DNA of 64,000 nucleotides, taken from positions 80,372 to 144,371 of the forward strand of contig JADHZB010001950.1 in NCBI GenBank assembly GCA_015657535.1, read 5' to 3'. Below, one piece after another: positions 39,105-51,467 of the stretch (positions are counted from its first letter, which is position 1; the number at the start of each line of letters is the position of its first letter). The notes beneath the pieces were generated by a model. It was given only the letters and a program-made list of their open reading frames with translations. It was not told the DNA's origin and made no database searches. The position numbers and the translations under genes were made by a program. This stretch comes from Nephromyces sp. MM_2019. Taxonomy: Eukaryota; Apicomplexa; Aconoidasida; Nephromycida.

Positions 39105-42100
39105 ATGGGGTTGATTAAAGGAACATCTGCCAGGGTGGTTTTGCGCATAGCATTTTTCTACCTTGCAATACTGAGTGTGGGGATTTGTAATGTAGCAGCT
39201 TTTTCTTGGAAATTAAGTGGTACCCATGTACTTTTTAAGTGCTCTGGCGCCTTGGAAGACGGGAATAGATTTACCCAGTTTAATGCTTCAAGTAGAAGAG
39301 TGTCGTTTCTCCCTCTTTTCAAGCATTTGTCGGCTTTAACAACAACTTCAGCTGTGTTATATGATGCTTCGCTTATTCGAGTAAATGAGCAATTTTTCCA
39401 GCGAACAAAACTTAAATCGGTAAGCTCTACTAAAAATAGCTGTCCCCCGCGGAACCCCAGGCGGCAGTCTTTTTCTGAGCTTCATAAAGCCCTTCGTCGT
39501 TATGATTGGCTTTGTGAGTTATATAATCCTGATTCAGCCATATCAGGTGATAGCAGGTCCAAGCAATTTTTACTTGAGTTGAACCCTATAGAAAAAAGGA
39601 ATTATTCGCCAGAAGTCTCATTTAGTGAAGACTTCGAAAATAACGTTCCGTTTAGCAGTAAAGGAGGCTCCTTTGCGAAGCTTACCGCACTTGATGCAAG
39701 GCTTCGTCATTTCAATAAAAATATTAAATCGGAAGAACCAATTTTTATGTCTGGTCTGAAAGCGGATAAACTTATAGAGCAAGGTGAGAATCTTTTAGAA
39801 ATAAAAGGTAACCTGGTATTCAACTTGCCTAATATTTTACGCATATTAGATTATGCACGGAGGGAACTGAAAAATAATGTAAAGATTGCTGCATTTATGG
39901 ATTTTCTGCAAAAAATTGTACCGAAGAGGTGGGATCTGCTTATGGCATGCATAGCTATCTTTTCAAAATGGTATTTCCCTTCTCTCAAGTTCGGCGTAGC
40001 AGATAGTGATAATGTGCTCAACAGCTGGATTTTGGACCGAAAGATGGACAATCAAAGCTTCTTTCGAAAACATAGACTACTTTTTGATCTCGAACTATGG
40101 CTTTTCTATGTGAAAACTTTTCCTAATTTTGTTGGACAAGAATTAATTACAGTGCCCATTCATTGGGATTCTATGCAACTCAATTTTTTGCATCCTCATC
40201 TTAAAAACTCGGTGCTGCGAAGGAAACACGAATTGTGGAATTTGCTGCATACTTATCAAGAGAGAGTTGAGGGAACATCATCAGATCCTTTTGTTGACCC
40301 TGTAAGCAGCTGTATCACAGAGGATGAGTGCGAGATGTTAGGTAGCTTGTCTCCAGGTTTTAATATGCTTAACTTAGCGTGGGCACATAGTGTTATATCT
40401 TCTAGATCTTTCATTTTGGGCGAAAAAGCCGACAGCATAACTAATTACTGCCTTTTGCCATTAATTGATCTCTGCAATCATGGAAAAGACGCAGCTAGTA
40501 ACGTGCAGATAAATTTATTGAAGCATGAACAGAAATGCGATGAGGATCGTAACGGTAAAGGAGCAAGTGTGCCTCCTTCGTGTAGTCAGGACGCCTCCGA
40601 GCTCTTATGGGATCGTACTTTGCTGGATCCTACTCATAATTCCGTAGCTGAAGTGCCCAACTTGCCGCTGGATTACAGCGCTATTTATAGCGAGGGGTTT
40701 GGTACTTTGTTGGAGAGTTCAAAGTTACAGTGCGGAGCTATCGCGCTTACAGCAAAAAAAAAAATTCTTCCTGGGGAGCAAATTTTACTGGACTATGGTC
40801 CCATCAACAATGATCTGCTGCTACTGAATTATGGATTCATCATTGACAATCAGTGGGTTAACGTTGTATATTATTTGACTTGTCCGTAATTCTTTGTTAG
40901 TTATAGCCTTCCATGGCTATGCATTTTTGTGCTTTCATGAATTGCCTGCATAGAGTATTGCTTCTTATTGATATAAGATTTTTCATGTAAAAGCTAGCCT
41001 AGCTAAGCAGTTGCTTGGTGCATCAGCGTATTTAATACTTTGGTCGTTCGCATTAGTTTTCGTGTGTTTTATCTTTCATCTCTTTCAGGCCAGATACATT
41101 GAATTTTCAGCTGACTCCAAAATGGATTAATGAAGCAGCTACAGCTGCTGAGGTCGCGCCATTTTTCCCTGTGGGATTAGTTGGGGAGCTTAATCCTAAA
41201 CTTAGTGTGAAGTTGAAAGATTTGTTCAAAATGTTTGATGGTTGGCTTACAAGGAGAAAAAAAATCACCGGTGCTTTATGTGCTAATAATTTTATTGAAG
41301 GTTCGAAAATAGAAAATAATACCCAGGAGCATGTAAACGAAGAATTAGTAGGATTTCCTATCTTCTCTATTGGCTACCACTCAGGAATTGATCCTCGATT
41401 ACTGGGGCTGATAAGGGTGAGACTCTCCTGTAAAAAATATAAGGTTGATATTTTGAGGAGCATAGCTGTTACGTCCCGGAAATATTTTTTGCATTGCAAA
41501 TACCTTAATCTTCTAACCTGGAAGATACTCGGCTTATATCCTAAAGTTCACATTTTTACCCTTTTACATGTTTTTTCATCTACAGTTATTGCAAATTAAA
41601 GACTCATCAATCTTGGAAAAAATTGACAACTCTGAGATCTCCAAACCAAGTTATGTCTTTTCCCAAGAAAATGAGGTGAAGTTTTGTGACTGCGTCGTCC
41701 TTGGATGAATATGCTTGCTGTTATTTGACTTTCATTTGATGATTCTTAAAAAACTACTGCATGGCACTAGCTTAATCTATGTTAATAATTCATAAGGTGG
41801 TCATATTTTACTTTATGGTAGCATGAGAAACAGCATAAATATTCTGTTACACTGAAACTTTCTTCAACAGGTAAACACTGTGCGATTGCTTTTGGCTATA
41901 TGCAAGGACCTTTTATTCTATTTTTTTCCTGCGAAAACTACGGAAGAAGATCTGAGGGCGCTCGTAACTGGCAAGCTTAATATGCATTCCATGGTTAGGG
42001 GCGCGCCTAATGTATTCGAAGTTGATAGAATATTACAGTTAGGAATATCATCTCGACTTCTAAAGAAATTGAGTGTATTGAAAGTTATTCATTCATTAGA

Positions 42101-42149
42101 AATTAGGCTTGGACAAATATTAGGTAAATATGGGGATCAAGTTGTTTGA
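39105..42149 (+). CDS. SET-domain protein methyltransferase, RuBisCO-LSMT/SETD type, with signal peptide
   Basis: Transfers methyl groups from S-adenosylmethionine to a protein lysine or histidine; the substrate is unknown. Exons 39105-40852, 41089-41416, 41586-41675 and 41871-42149 (GT-AG, phases 2, 0, 0) total 814 residues. The split SET core is visible: FNMLNLAWAHSVISSRSF, the N/H box LPLIDLCNH near residue 452, then a long insert, and KKILPGEQILLDYGPINNDL with LLLNYGF near residue 562. The C-terminal helical half matches the substrate-binding region of LSMT/SETD3-like enzymes. The ATG at 39105 gives an N-terminal hydrophobic segment (VVLRIAFFYLAILSVGICN) ending near AAF, followed by a Ser/Lys/Arg-rich stretch. 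That is unusual for this family outside plastids and suggests entry to the secretory route, perhaps to a plastid. The frame is open upstream to 39045, without an ATG. Confidence 0.85.
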
Positions 42150-42534
42150 CTAAGCTTGGAACATTTTTGGGATATAAAGCTACTTAGCAGAGATCACGTT
42201 TATTGGTGTTATCTAATGAAGCATATGAATACCCTACTTATACCAAAATTCTGTGATGCCTAATAGAGATTATTCGGTCTTAAATTACCCAAGATTCAAT
42301 TTATTATTAGGAGCGCTACGTTGTACGACCATGCCATTGAGTTGACTTCGCCAAAATTATCTCCTGAAAGCATAATTTGTAATTAGAACCGGTACCCATT
42401 ATCACTTGCTTCCTAACGCCCTGCCCATCGCAATGAACATTTGCTGTACTTACATTTGACGGTATCCTATATTCCTCATATGAAATTGGAGGCATCTACA
42501 TAAGGAAGAGCTCGTCACACTACAAGACGAGAAG

Positions 42535-43556
42535 ATGAACTTGAAAATAATAAATTTCGCGCACTTTGCGCTATACTTAATAATAACTTTTTTTTATGAC
42601 AAGACAACTCTTTGTACGTCAATACCTCATAAACTACAGTTTAACTCAACTATGTTGGACTATCCATTCGCGTCGAACAAGAATAATGAAGCGATGCGCT
42701 TCGGCTTGGCGAAATCTCCGCGCTTTTTAAGAATACAAAGGTTCACTGTTGCAAAATATAGTACTCAGCTTGCAAGTAATTTTTCCGTAACCATTTTCAT
42801 TCGCTAGCAAGTTCAACTTCCTCCTTTGGATTACGAACCGAATCTTCAGCAGTTAGTCTTACTTGGGGATAATTGCGTTGGGCCCTTGCCAGCGGTAATC
42901 GCCCGTGACAATCATTTGTTCTATGCTCTTTACATGTCAGAAAAGAAGTTTTATAAGCCCATTATCCGCAATGGTAAGAATTTTTGAGAAATCTCGCTCT
43001 TGGGAAACCTTAAGAATTAGTAAAGGCGGGATGTAGTTCTAAGCTATTTGTAGTAAGACGTACACTGACTTTGACGCTCTGAATACAGAAGGCTGCCGGG
43101 TCTGGCGTCTAGGCGCTGAGGGTGGTGATAGGCCGATCAGCTCCGATTGGTTACAAACTAACTCATGGAAATACGATACAAAGCATGCCGAAATATTATA
43201 CTTAGGTGGGCTTGAAGATGTAGAGCCGGTAAGTGGGCAGAATTAAGACAATTAGGTTGGCATCTTTGGTATGCTTTGCCTTTTCAGCAACACCCATTTC
43301 CCTTCTTCTGGCTCATGAGAAGGTATCTACCTGGGTTCTGACTATGAAGTGGCAAGCAAAGCTACCTCTACGTGCTTTTTAATTCTTAAGGTCTTGGTCG
43401 CTGTCATCGCTTATAAAACTGGATTTCTTTTGTCAAGTAACACAGTTGCTGAAGGTGCCTCTAAATATTGTTTCATGACATATTCCGCAGAACTCTAGGC
43501 TGTCAGCGGATGCACTGCTTTCCAGTAATTCAAAGGCTGGATTAATCTTCAGGTAA
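42535..43556 (+). CDS. Unrecognised protein with signal-peptide-like leader (about 202 residues)
   Basis: Exons 42535-42775, 42812-42973, 43089-43228 and 43491-43556 chain in phase (1, 1, 0) with strong donors GTAAGA and GTAAGT and acceptors ATACAG and TCCGCAG. The model ends AGLIFR followed by TAA at 43554. The leader MNLKIINFAHFALYLIITFF is hydrophobic. A polar, then Arg/Lys-rich stretch follows (RFGLAKSPRFLRIQRFTVAK), a bipartite layout like apicoplast-targeted proteins. The mature part reads DYEPNLQQLVLLGDNCVGPL, then SEKKFYKPIIRN, and has no family I recognise. The first intron would be only 36 bases, much shorter than the others, so exon 1 may belong elsewhere or be spliced differently. 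The middle two exons are the best supported. It starts 385 bases after the SET gene on the same strand. Confidence 0.5.
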
Positions 43557-45805
43557 TTGTAGAAGAGAGGTTAAAAGTCGCTAGCAGATTTGATGATGGT
43601 TCAAACTGAATCAGAATCAAGAATGATAAATCATATTGGTCTCTGGCTTTATCGCATGGTAAATCCCCCGTATTAAGCCGCATCTATGATGGTGAAGAAA
43701 ATGTCCTATCAAGTTAGTCTGTAACAAAGCACTAAACTACGAAGGTTATTAGAAATCTTGCAGCACTGAAAAAAATTACTGTGAGCACTGGGATATGGTG
43801 AGAAATTTGTTAACTCACGAAAGCTATAGTGCCTGTGATTCAAAATCTCGAAATTAAGGTACACACTACAAGTCGAAGGTAAATCATTAGCACGTAGATA
43901 ATGGCGGTGAGTTAGAGTTCTACCAAATTCGCTTCATGCCACGATAGAGCTAATTGGAGATCTCAAGGTCGGTTACGCTGGTCGCGATAAATCGCCTCGA
44001 TAAATTGAGATTCTACTGTATATTGGCGCACCTTAGGTGGCGGTTACAGAAAAGGGTGCATTGACACAAAGTGTAGCTCGGAATGTGCGAAAGTCAAATG
44101 AAGTGTCGGACGATGATCAAGTAAGGTAGCTTGCAGTTACGATTCTACCTTGGTTATATTCCCATTATAGGGGGCAGTCGGATTACTAGCCAGCGGTGGA
44201 CCCGTGAAGTTCAAGTATGACAGTCAAGTTCCACTTCTTGAAAATTGCAATAGATACGATAACATTTATTTATCATCGCTGAAGAAACATCTTTTTCGGA
44301 GATATAAATTGGGTAATTTTGATTTGGTTCGCCATACAAAGTACTACCAAAGTAAAATGTTTTCTCAATGCAGAGACCTAGTCCCATAGGTTGGTTTGAG
44401 CAAAGTTTTGAAGCTTTAGTTAAAAGCCACTCAAAATTAACTTGACTTCGTAGGCGTAATCGCTGGAAATGAGCCAGTAAGCGCGGCACAATAGAACAAA
44501 CATCAAACACACACGCTAACCAATTTGATAGAACGCAGAAGCTGCCAGTGAAGTAAAGGGGGTAATACAATCGGTTGATTCTTACAAGCTGAATAGCTTA
44601 CATGGTGAGCTTTACCAATAAATATTTAGCGTAGCATGTACATATCTTTTTCGTTTTAGGATGGTGTCCCAAAGGAAGCTTGTGCGCTGAAATATCCCAT
44701 TGAAGGATTTATTGTTTGAAAATATATCAGTAGCGTAAACTAGGAATCCGCGCAGCGACTGCAGAACATTGCTCATTAAGCATACAAACACATAATGCAG
44801 AAATGCATAGTTATCCGCATTTACCCCGTCACTAGTTAACAGTATGTAATAAATGCTTCCAAGGCTAGCGCAATGCCATTGTCGGAGCAAGTTATAATAA
44901 CGTGCAGATTGAGTCTATTCAATGACTTCGACATTACATGAGTACGACTAGTTGGAATCGTTCCACGCCTAGGCTACGCCAACATAAATGCTGACGCTGT
45001 ATGCGTTTTAACTGCCCACTTGTAATTTCTAGCTTTTGCAGTACAGCATAATTTACAAAAATAGATCTAGGTGCCGTTGTGACATACCTTTTGTCTGGCA
45101 TCAATCGTATAATTTCCAGTGAAGTAGACATTTCCCAAAGGAAGAGCCCCCTTAGCAAAACGCGCACTGCAATGGGCGTTCCGTGGAATGAACACATGAA
45201 TGCGTTCCACTGAGTTTACGCACAGAAACCTACCTGCTTTACATCTACAACCACCCTTTGCTTATTTATAAAAAGCCAGAGCGGTCAAAGGTTAAACTAA
45301 TCAGTACCGATTGATATCGCATCCGTCACTGCGACTGGCTTAGGTATATGTGCTTCCTTGCTTTTGATGTTTCTACTCATCTTTTATGAAGACGTTTTTC
45401 TCCCGTATTTTGCTTACCTGCTGTGCCAGTAACTCGTATGTGGGTATTACGCTGGCCTTATGGAGCATAGTCGTCTTCGGAATTTGTAACTGCTTAGCTG
45501 TTAAGTTTTGATGTAGTTTATTGTGCTGTAAGCCGCTTATTATGGTACCGCTGGTTTATGTTGGCATACCCTGGGTACATTCCTGCAATGGAAATTGATG
45601 AACTCTGAAATAACGAATGAAGATGAAGCCAATGCTGGCCCGAACTTTCTGAATAAAAGGCAGAAATAAAGAATCTATCAAGGGCTTGGACTTTGCTACT
45701 GGAAAGTGCGCTATAGCTACGACTCGATCCCCGTACATACACGTGAAACAAGTATTTCTATTTCAGGTCTAAATTTGGAAGAAACTGCATCTTCCGGTAA
45801 CCCGA
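43557..45805. other. Mostly empty stretch with one weak minus-strand candidate
   Basis: A minus-strand frame at 44934-45197 starts with ATG (MCSFHGTPIAVRVLLRGLFL) and contains a strong donor, AAAAG|GTATGT, near 45088, so its first part could be a short exon. Frames at 44211-44570 and 44612-44890 lack ATG or splice support. No gene is called with confidence. Confidence 0.3.
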
Positions 45806-47853
45806 ATGGCGGTAAGTAGTGGGCTGTGTTTGACCTGTTCTAAATATATGCTTTACAATTAAATAGTTATTTATCATGTGGAGCTCACTAGCCTTGCTGG
45901 CGCGCGAGAGATAATTTTTGAAGATTTGTTTTTTCAACTTCTATGAGTAGGAAAAGTATTTGGATACATTCCTTGAAAGCTCTAGAATTGAATTTTATTT
46001 AAGCTATACCCGAGTTAAAAATAACTTAAAATGCAACTATTGAGGCTACTATATGATTTTGGTTTATTTTAACTACGTTTAGCATATTGCAAGACGATAT
46101 CCATTTTTTTTCGTTTGAAAATTGTTTGGATCCATAGTTGTGAATGTTCTGTTTCAGAAAAGTAGTGGTGGCCCTAAGTCTATCCCTTCAGTTCCGACTA
46201 CAGAAGATAGCAAAAGGGGTAATATGCTCCGTGGCCCTATTGGTTTTCCTAATGGACGGCGCCCAGTATTTTATAACGTTCTCCGTCCTTATTACGGTAC
46301 TTACAAGTCTCCTTATAGGCCTCGTCACCGTTTTGGTAAGCACCATTTCATTGAATATAGGGGGGGATACGCAGAGGTTGTTAAAACTGCTTGCTCGATG
46401 CTGCTGATACTGGGTATTTCGGCAAGTCCATGCAGAAGCTCCACTAACAAGCTCTTTAGAGTTCATTTTTGTAGAGCTGGTTGTGAATTGCTACTCGCCA
46501 TCGTTTATTTTTAGTATTAGCTATAGAGATCGACTTTGTAATGTTTTCTTTCGTTTTCATATGTGCTGAAGCCTTTTTTATATATCCCTGATGCTTATAT
46601 GATGCTACGCATGCATCTGATAAACTTAGCATGGAAACATAAGCAAAAAATTGTCTTGGTGTGTTTTGAGATATTTTTTGTATTTTGAAGGATGGTGCAT
46701 ATTTAAATTTTTCGCTAGTCGCATGGCCTGAGAAAATTTGAATATACACTTTAGCTTTCGTGGCGTTGAACTAAGTAAGATTTTTTGTGTAAACTATCAG
46801 GTAGAGCGATTTATCCCTATCAAACGCACATAAAGAGGTGGCTGCCCCTCCGTGATTTCTCAATAAAGGTCTTTGCCGCATATTGCCTTAAAGACTTTGC
46901 GGAAAAAAATTTGTTTGAGGTGTTGCACAGATTGCCGTTTCGTGGGGTTGGGTGCTTTGTGTGGAGGGCTGCCGATGGACCTTCTGAGCCCTCGAATGAT
47001 CCATCTGAAGAGGACAAACTCCCAGTAAAGAACCTAATAAAAAAGATACTCTTTAAGGTAAAACGGGTCCAGTGGGTAGATTCTGATCGTAACAAAATTT
47101 TTGTGGCAGGTTATGGCTCATTTATTATTCTTGAAGGTTGATAGGGGAAGAAATTTATAGCAATATACTGAGCTTTGCGGAATACGTATGCTTTATTTCT
47201 CTGGGCAGCCGAAGATGTTTCGTTGATATTTTTCATTATTAATCTCAAAGCTTTCCAATTTTTATGTGCGCATACCCGATAACTAAGCTTCAAAGGTTTG
47301 ATAAGCTTTATTATTCCCTCTCTTTTCTTAGTACCGACCCTTCAAGGGAAAAATAGAGTCTGACCTCTATATAAACGGTGAGTTGGTACCTGTTTATGTG
47401 GCGACGTATTACCCTTGTCACGTTTTTGATATTGGGGTCATACTAACATTTGGAAGCCTTTTTGTGGTATGCTTGTATCCTTACTGGGAGAACATATTAT
47501 ACAACGATTCTAGATGTGTTTTTTGGGGTTTATTTGATACTAGTTAGTCAGTATTGAAAGCCGTTATTTCATGTCTATGGCCTATTTGATTTTTTTCGCT
47601 TAAATATCGAATTTTGATCGAAGGTGCTGGAAATCCTGTTATGGGTTACACGCGCTATTTATCACCAATGTGTCACATATAGGCGATTCCTGTATTAGTT
47701 TATATTATATGTTATTTAGGAAAACTTGCTAGAGAAGGAGTTTCGCCCTTAGGTGTAATGGATGGGTCTTGGAGGTTTTCGTACCCTCGCGACCGGAGCA
47801 TCTACCATTACCGGCCGAAATTTCCTGTGATGGGAACTGAGCCAGTTAATTAA
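45806..47853 (+). CDS. MRPS34: Mitochondrial ribosomal small-subunit protein mS34-like
   Basis: mS34 is a mitochondria-specific small-subunit ribosomal protein. Proposed exons: 45806-45811, 46158-46335, 46801-47075, 47332-47377 and 47720-47853, all GT-AG with matching phases. They sum to 639 bases, 212 residues, close to the human protein's length. Family-like features are LFEVLHRLPFRGVGCFVWR (compare the LPxYGVG core) and, across a splice, FKGKIESDLYI. The C-terminus reads LGVMDGSWRFSYPRDRSIYH. The first coding exon is only ATG GCG before GTAAGT, preceded by an in-frame TAA, with the rest of that exon as 5' leader. The N-terminus MAKSSGGPKSIPS leads into a Tyr/Arg/Pro-rich stretch. The third exon could instead end at 47057 (AAG|GTAAAA), which would remove six residues. 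Confidence 0.65.
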
Positions 47854-49245
47854 TTTTCCCAAGAGGGAATAGGCTTTGCTAGTGATGATTTAAACAACTG
47901 TTTGGCATTTTTTATTAATCTCGCAAAAACACCCCAGAAATAACCTAATTATCCACAATCTGCTTAACCATTGAATTGCTCTCGCATCATCTGCTACAAT
48001 CCCCAATAGGTAATAGCCCGAGTTTCATCGGTGCTATCAAAACTTGGTAGGCAATTCTAAGTAGTTCGAAACCTTAAGGGAACACTGAAACTTTCAGTTT
48101 GATAGCTCAGGCATTTGGGGAAGTATATAACCTCCAGGCATATAATTAATACGATTCAATGCAACTTTTTGTATAAAATTTATAATTCTGATGCATATGA
48201 ACTTATTTGTAAGTTATTGCTTCAAGAGATGCTGCCCCCTCGAAGGCGTGGTTTTCTTTAGTACGTATCAGTGTATATCGGCCTCTCTAACCCAGAGCTC
48301 CAATCAAGATACTACTCCCTCTATGTTCCGGAGAAGACTGATGATTGGCCAGCTGAATGAGAATGAATACAGATGAATATGGAGGTATAAATTACTGCAG
48401 CTATCAATGTGGAATGGAAGGTTGTATTCTCTTGCGCCAAAATGAAACTGCGCTGAACCTGTAGAGAGCTGGTAAATCCTTGTTTTCGTTTCGCACTGCG
48501 GCAGAAAAGCTTCGCATTAATGCAATCGGCTCGAACTTATCATCTTACGGCTTCCATATGACTAGACAGTATTTTACGATATCTCACGCTAGGAATTTGA
48601 GCGGGATAACATCATTGTTTACACTTTCAGGAATTCAGCGGTAGTCATACATGATCCCATGGTCGGGCCATTGTATACATTTCCCAGTAAGCGTATCCGA
48701 TGTTCTGCCTTCTCGTGGATAAATGGGTATGTAGATATCCTGGGTAGCATATCACCATTTGCATTTTATGCTAGAGTACGCGAACACCGCTTCTCATATG
48801 GGGTGGGTTAGTTTTAGTGCTTACAATAGGGAGCGATGCGCTAAAAAAATATGTTTCGCGCCGCATCATCCTATTTTTGATAGCTATCAAGCTTATCGAG
48901 AGTCAAGACAGGCGCTCTTGAGCTAGCACCTCGTACTGCTAGGGCAGGGGGGCAGCGGAATGACATGGGATTCTTGTATCTCACGCTGACACGCTTCTGA
49001 CGCATAGCGGTAAGTTTTTTGAAAACGCTTTAGTATCAAAGTTTTTAATGATAAAAGCTCCGGCTGGAGTAGCTCCAATGGAGGAAGCAGCTGCTTTTGT
49101 TGTCGCAACCAGCAGAGATGTCAAAAATACTCTCCCCGTACTAGAAGCCCTAAAAGCGACGGTTCCTCCATGAATTTTAATGCAGTTAGCCATCCTTTGC
49201 GGGATGTAATGTCATTTTTTAATCAAAAACACAAGCATTACATAG
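47854..49245. other. Region without a firm gene
   Basis: A minus-strand frame from ATG 49193 to 48981 (MANCIKIHGGTVAFRASS...) has a balanced composition and might be a 70-residue protein or a first exon. A possible continuation lies after CCCTAG near 48940. A plus-strand 61-codon frame at 48191 lacks support. Confidence 0.3.
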
Positions 49246-50097
49246 CAAATTACGGAGCACCATACGCAGGCTTTAGGAAAGCAAAAGCCTTCTGAGGGAA
49301 TAGCATCAGCAAGATTATTGCAGCGAGCGCACAAGCAATAGATTGCCCGCCATATAGGTCCGATATGCTGAGAATCCCAAAACTTTCTGCCTTGACCAGA
49401 ACTTTTTTAGTTCACCTCCAAAAAGCAAGACCACAAGTGAGGCACCCAGCAGCTCGAATAATGGATGGCAATTTAGCAGTTAGTGGAATAGTCGAAAAAA
49501 GAAGAAATAATCCATAATACGAAAAATAATATGGCCACTGACCGCCTTCCAAATGCCATTGCCCTTAAATATATAAAAAAAACCAACGATACATCCTGTT
49601 ACAAAGGTGAGACCAAGCCTAGCATGACACTTGGAATGTTACTATGCAAGATGTCGAAATTCATCAAATTCTGGCAGTCTACGTATTATTGTCCTTTTAG
49701 CGCAATGACAGGATTTCATTTATCATGGTGAATAATGCAGGAGTGGGCAACCGATATGCTCAAGCCCTCTGGTTTTATGTGCATAGTAACAATTTGAAAT
49801 CTAGCATCTCACACAAGAATGCTTTGGGAAAATAGCTGCCGTATATGTTGTGGCTATACAATATAAGCAAGCGCGGACACCAGCATGTTTCTCATGGAAT
49901 ATCACTCATAAGAATTCCACCGTAGAAGCAACATCTAGTCCACCAAAACATGAAGTCAGATTAATCAGAGCTCCTGCGTAAGGGAGCGGGAGGTTTTCAT
50001 CATATTGCAGGACTTGCGCCCCTCTAATAAGGTTGTTCTTTCTCATCCTTGGGTAATAGTATATTAGCCCGGTGGCAAGCAAAATCTGTGCAGTCAT
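49246..50097 (-). CDS. Candidate small membrane-protein gene, splicing unresolved
   Basis: Family unknown. Three minus-strand segments look coding. First, ATG 50097 to about 49930: MTAQILLATGLIYYYPRMRK, then LPLPYAGALINLTSCFG and a GTGGAC donor. Second, about 49465-49325: an open frame with a clear hydrophobic segment, FELLGASLVVLLFGGELKKF, then QKVLGFSAYRTYMAGN. Third, after a strong acceptor ATTCCCTCAG near 49285: KAFAFLKPAYGAP and a stop. Phases between them do not join uniquely, so they may be exons of one small mitochondrial or secretory membrane protein or of two. The start codon overlaps the 85-base direct repeat at 50096. Confidence 0.3.
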
Positions 50098-50265
50098 TCA
50101 GAGGAAATTTTCCCCTGATTTCCCTCGCATTTTCTTAGATTCTTAATCTAGTGTATATTCTAGAAATACTGAGAGGCAACATTCAGAGGAAATCTTCCTC
50201 TAATTTCCCTCGCATTTCCTTAGATTCTTAATCTAGCGTATATATTCTAAAAATATTGAAAGTCC
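50096..50265. repeat. Tandem direct repeat, period 85
   Basis: Two adjacent copies beginning ATTCAGAGGAAAT at 50096 and 50181, each followed by TTTCCCTCGCATTT and CTTAGATTCTTAATCTAG. They differ at roughly a dozen positions. The element lies at the 5' end of a candidate minus-strand gene. Confidence 0.9.
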
Positions 50266-51467
50266 ACTGTGGTACAGCTATTCAGCTGAGCATTTGGTAT
50301 GCAGTGAGCAGCGCAGGATCTACCCGGTAACGCAACAGGTGAAAGCAAGCTTAGTAACATATTTTTTTGCTTAATTCAAGGATCACACACCGCAAATTTT
50401 CATGACGTCCAAACTACAGCCAGCTAACAGCAGAAGACAGGAGTAGCGAAACTTACAAAGTGGTCCAGGCCTCATAACAAAAATGGGATAATAGCTCTTC
50501 GTTTGCTGCACAACAAAAAATAATATTCAGGGTATGCATTATTAAAAGAGCATTATGGTCAACTTCAAAGATCAGGGCCTTTAGGGGAAATGGTAGACGT
50601 TTACGGTGAGGAGTGCCGGTGTATGGCTACGCAGTGGGGACCCAAATAATACGGTGTAAGTTCACAGCTCCAAAAATACGGTATACAAATCTATAATCGC
50701 AAAATTGACGCCACTAAGCTTGTAAATAATACTTGCTGAAGTTTCTGTCCAGTCCTAAAATTCTGCAATGAGCTGGGTCTAGCATCGCGTTTTAGTTTTT
50801 TTACAGAAACTCATCCACTAGTCACAACTGCTATTGACAAAGAGAGACATAATACCGCCCCTGAAAAAATTCTTGTGCAAAAACAATCCTGAGCTGCACA
50901 TGCCGTTAAATGAAAATCAATAGCTAAGTATTCGAGGATTCGAAAGAAGAACGACAAAAGAAATTTATAAAGGAAAAAAAAATCCCTTTATACAAAGCCT
51001 TTGCCAGAAGAATCAGGAACATGAGATACTACAGAAAAAGTAGCTAATAGAGCAACTATTGCAATAATATCAAGGATAAAAAATACACAAAATGCTAGGA
51101 GGTTGCAATTATCGTAAATTGGACTAATGAATGAGCAAGCCAAGAACAATGGCAATAGTTATGATCTACGTGAGTGCTTAGGGCTCCAGAAATTTTCTCA
51201 ACAACTACAGGCTAGCAAAATTGCACTCATTTCCAACGGAGCTTCGCTCAAGAAATTGTTATTTAATTGCAAATTTTGTTCGTTATAATTTAAATTATTG
51301 TCAAACATTAAGAAAGTTATTGTTATGCCTTGCAGAGAGGCAATTTAAAACAAGAAAACCTGGCGATTTAAAAGTAAAAATAATAGAGGAGGACACGGTG
51401 AGAAGGCCCAACATATGCTACGAGGTATCATACACATAACGCAGCGTTGACGGCAATACACTTTTAT

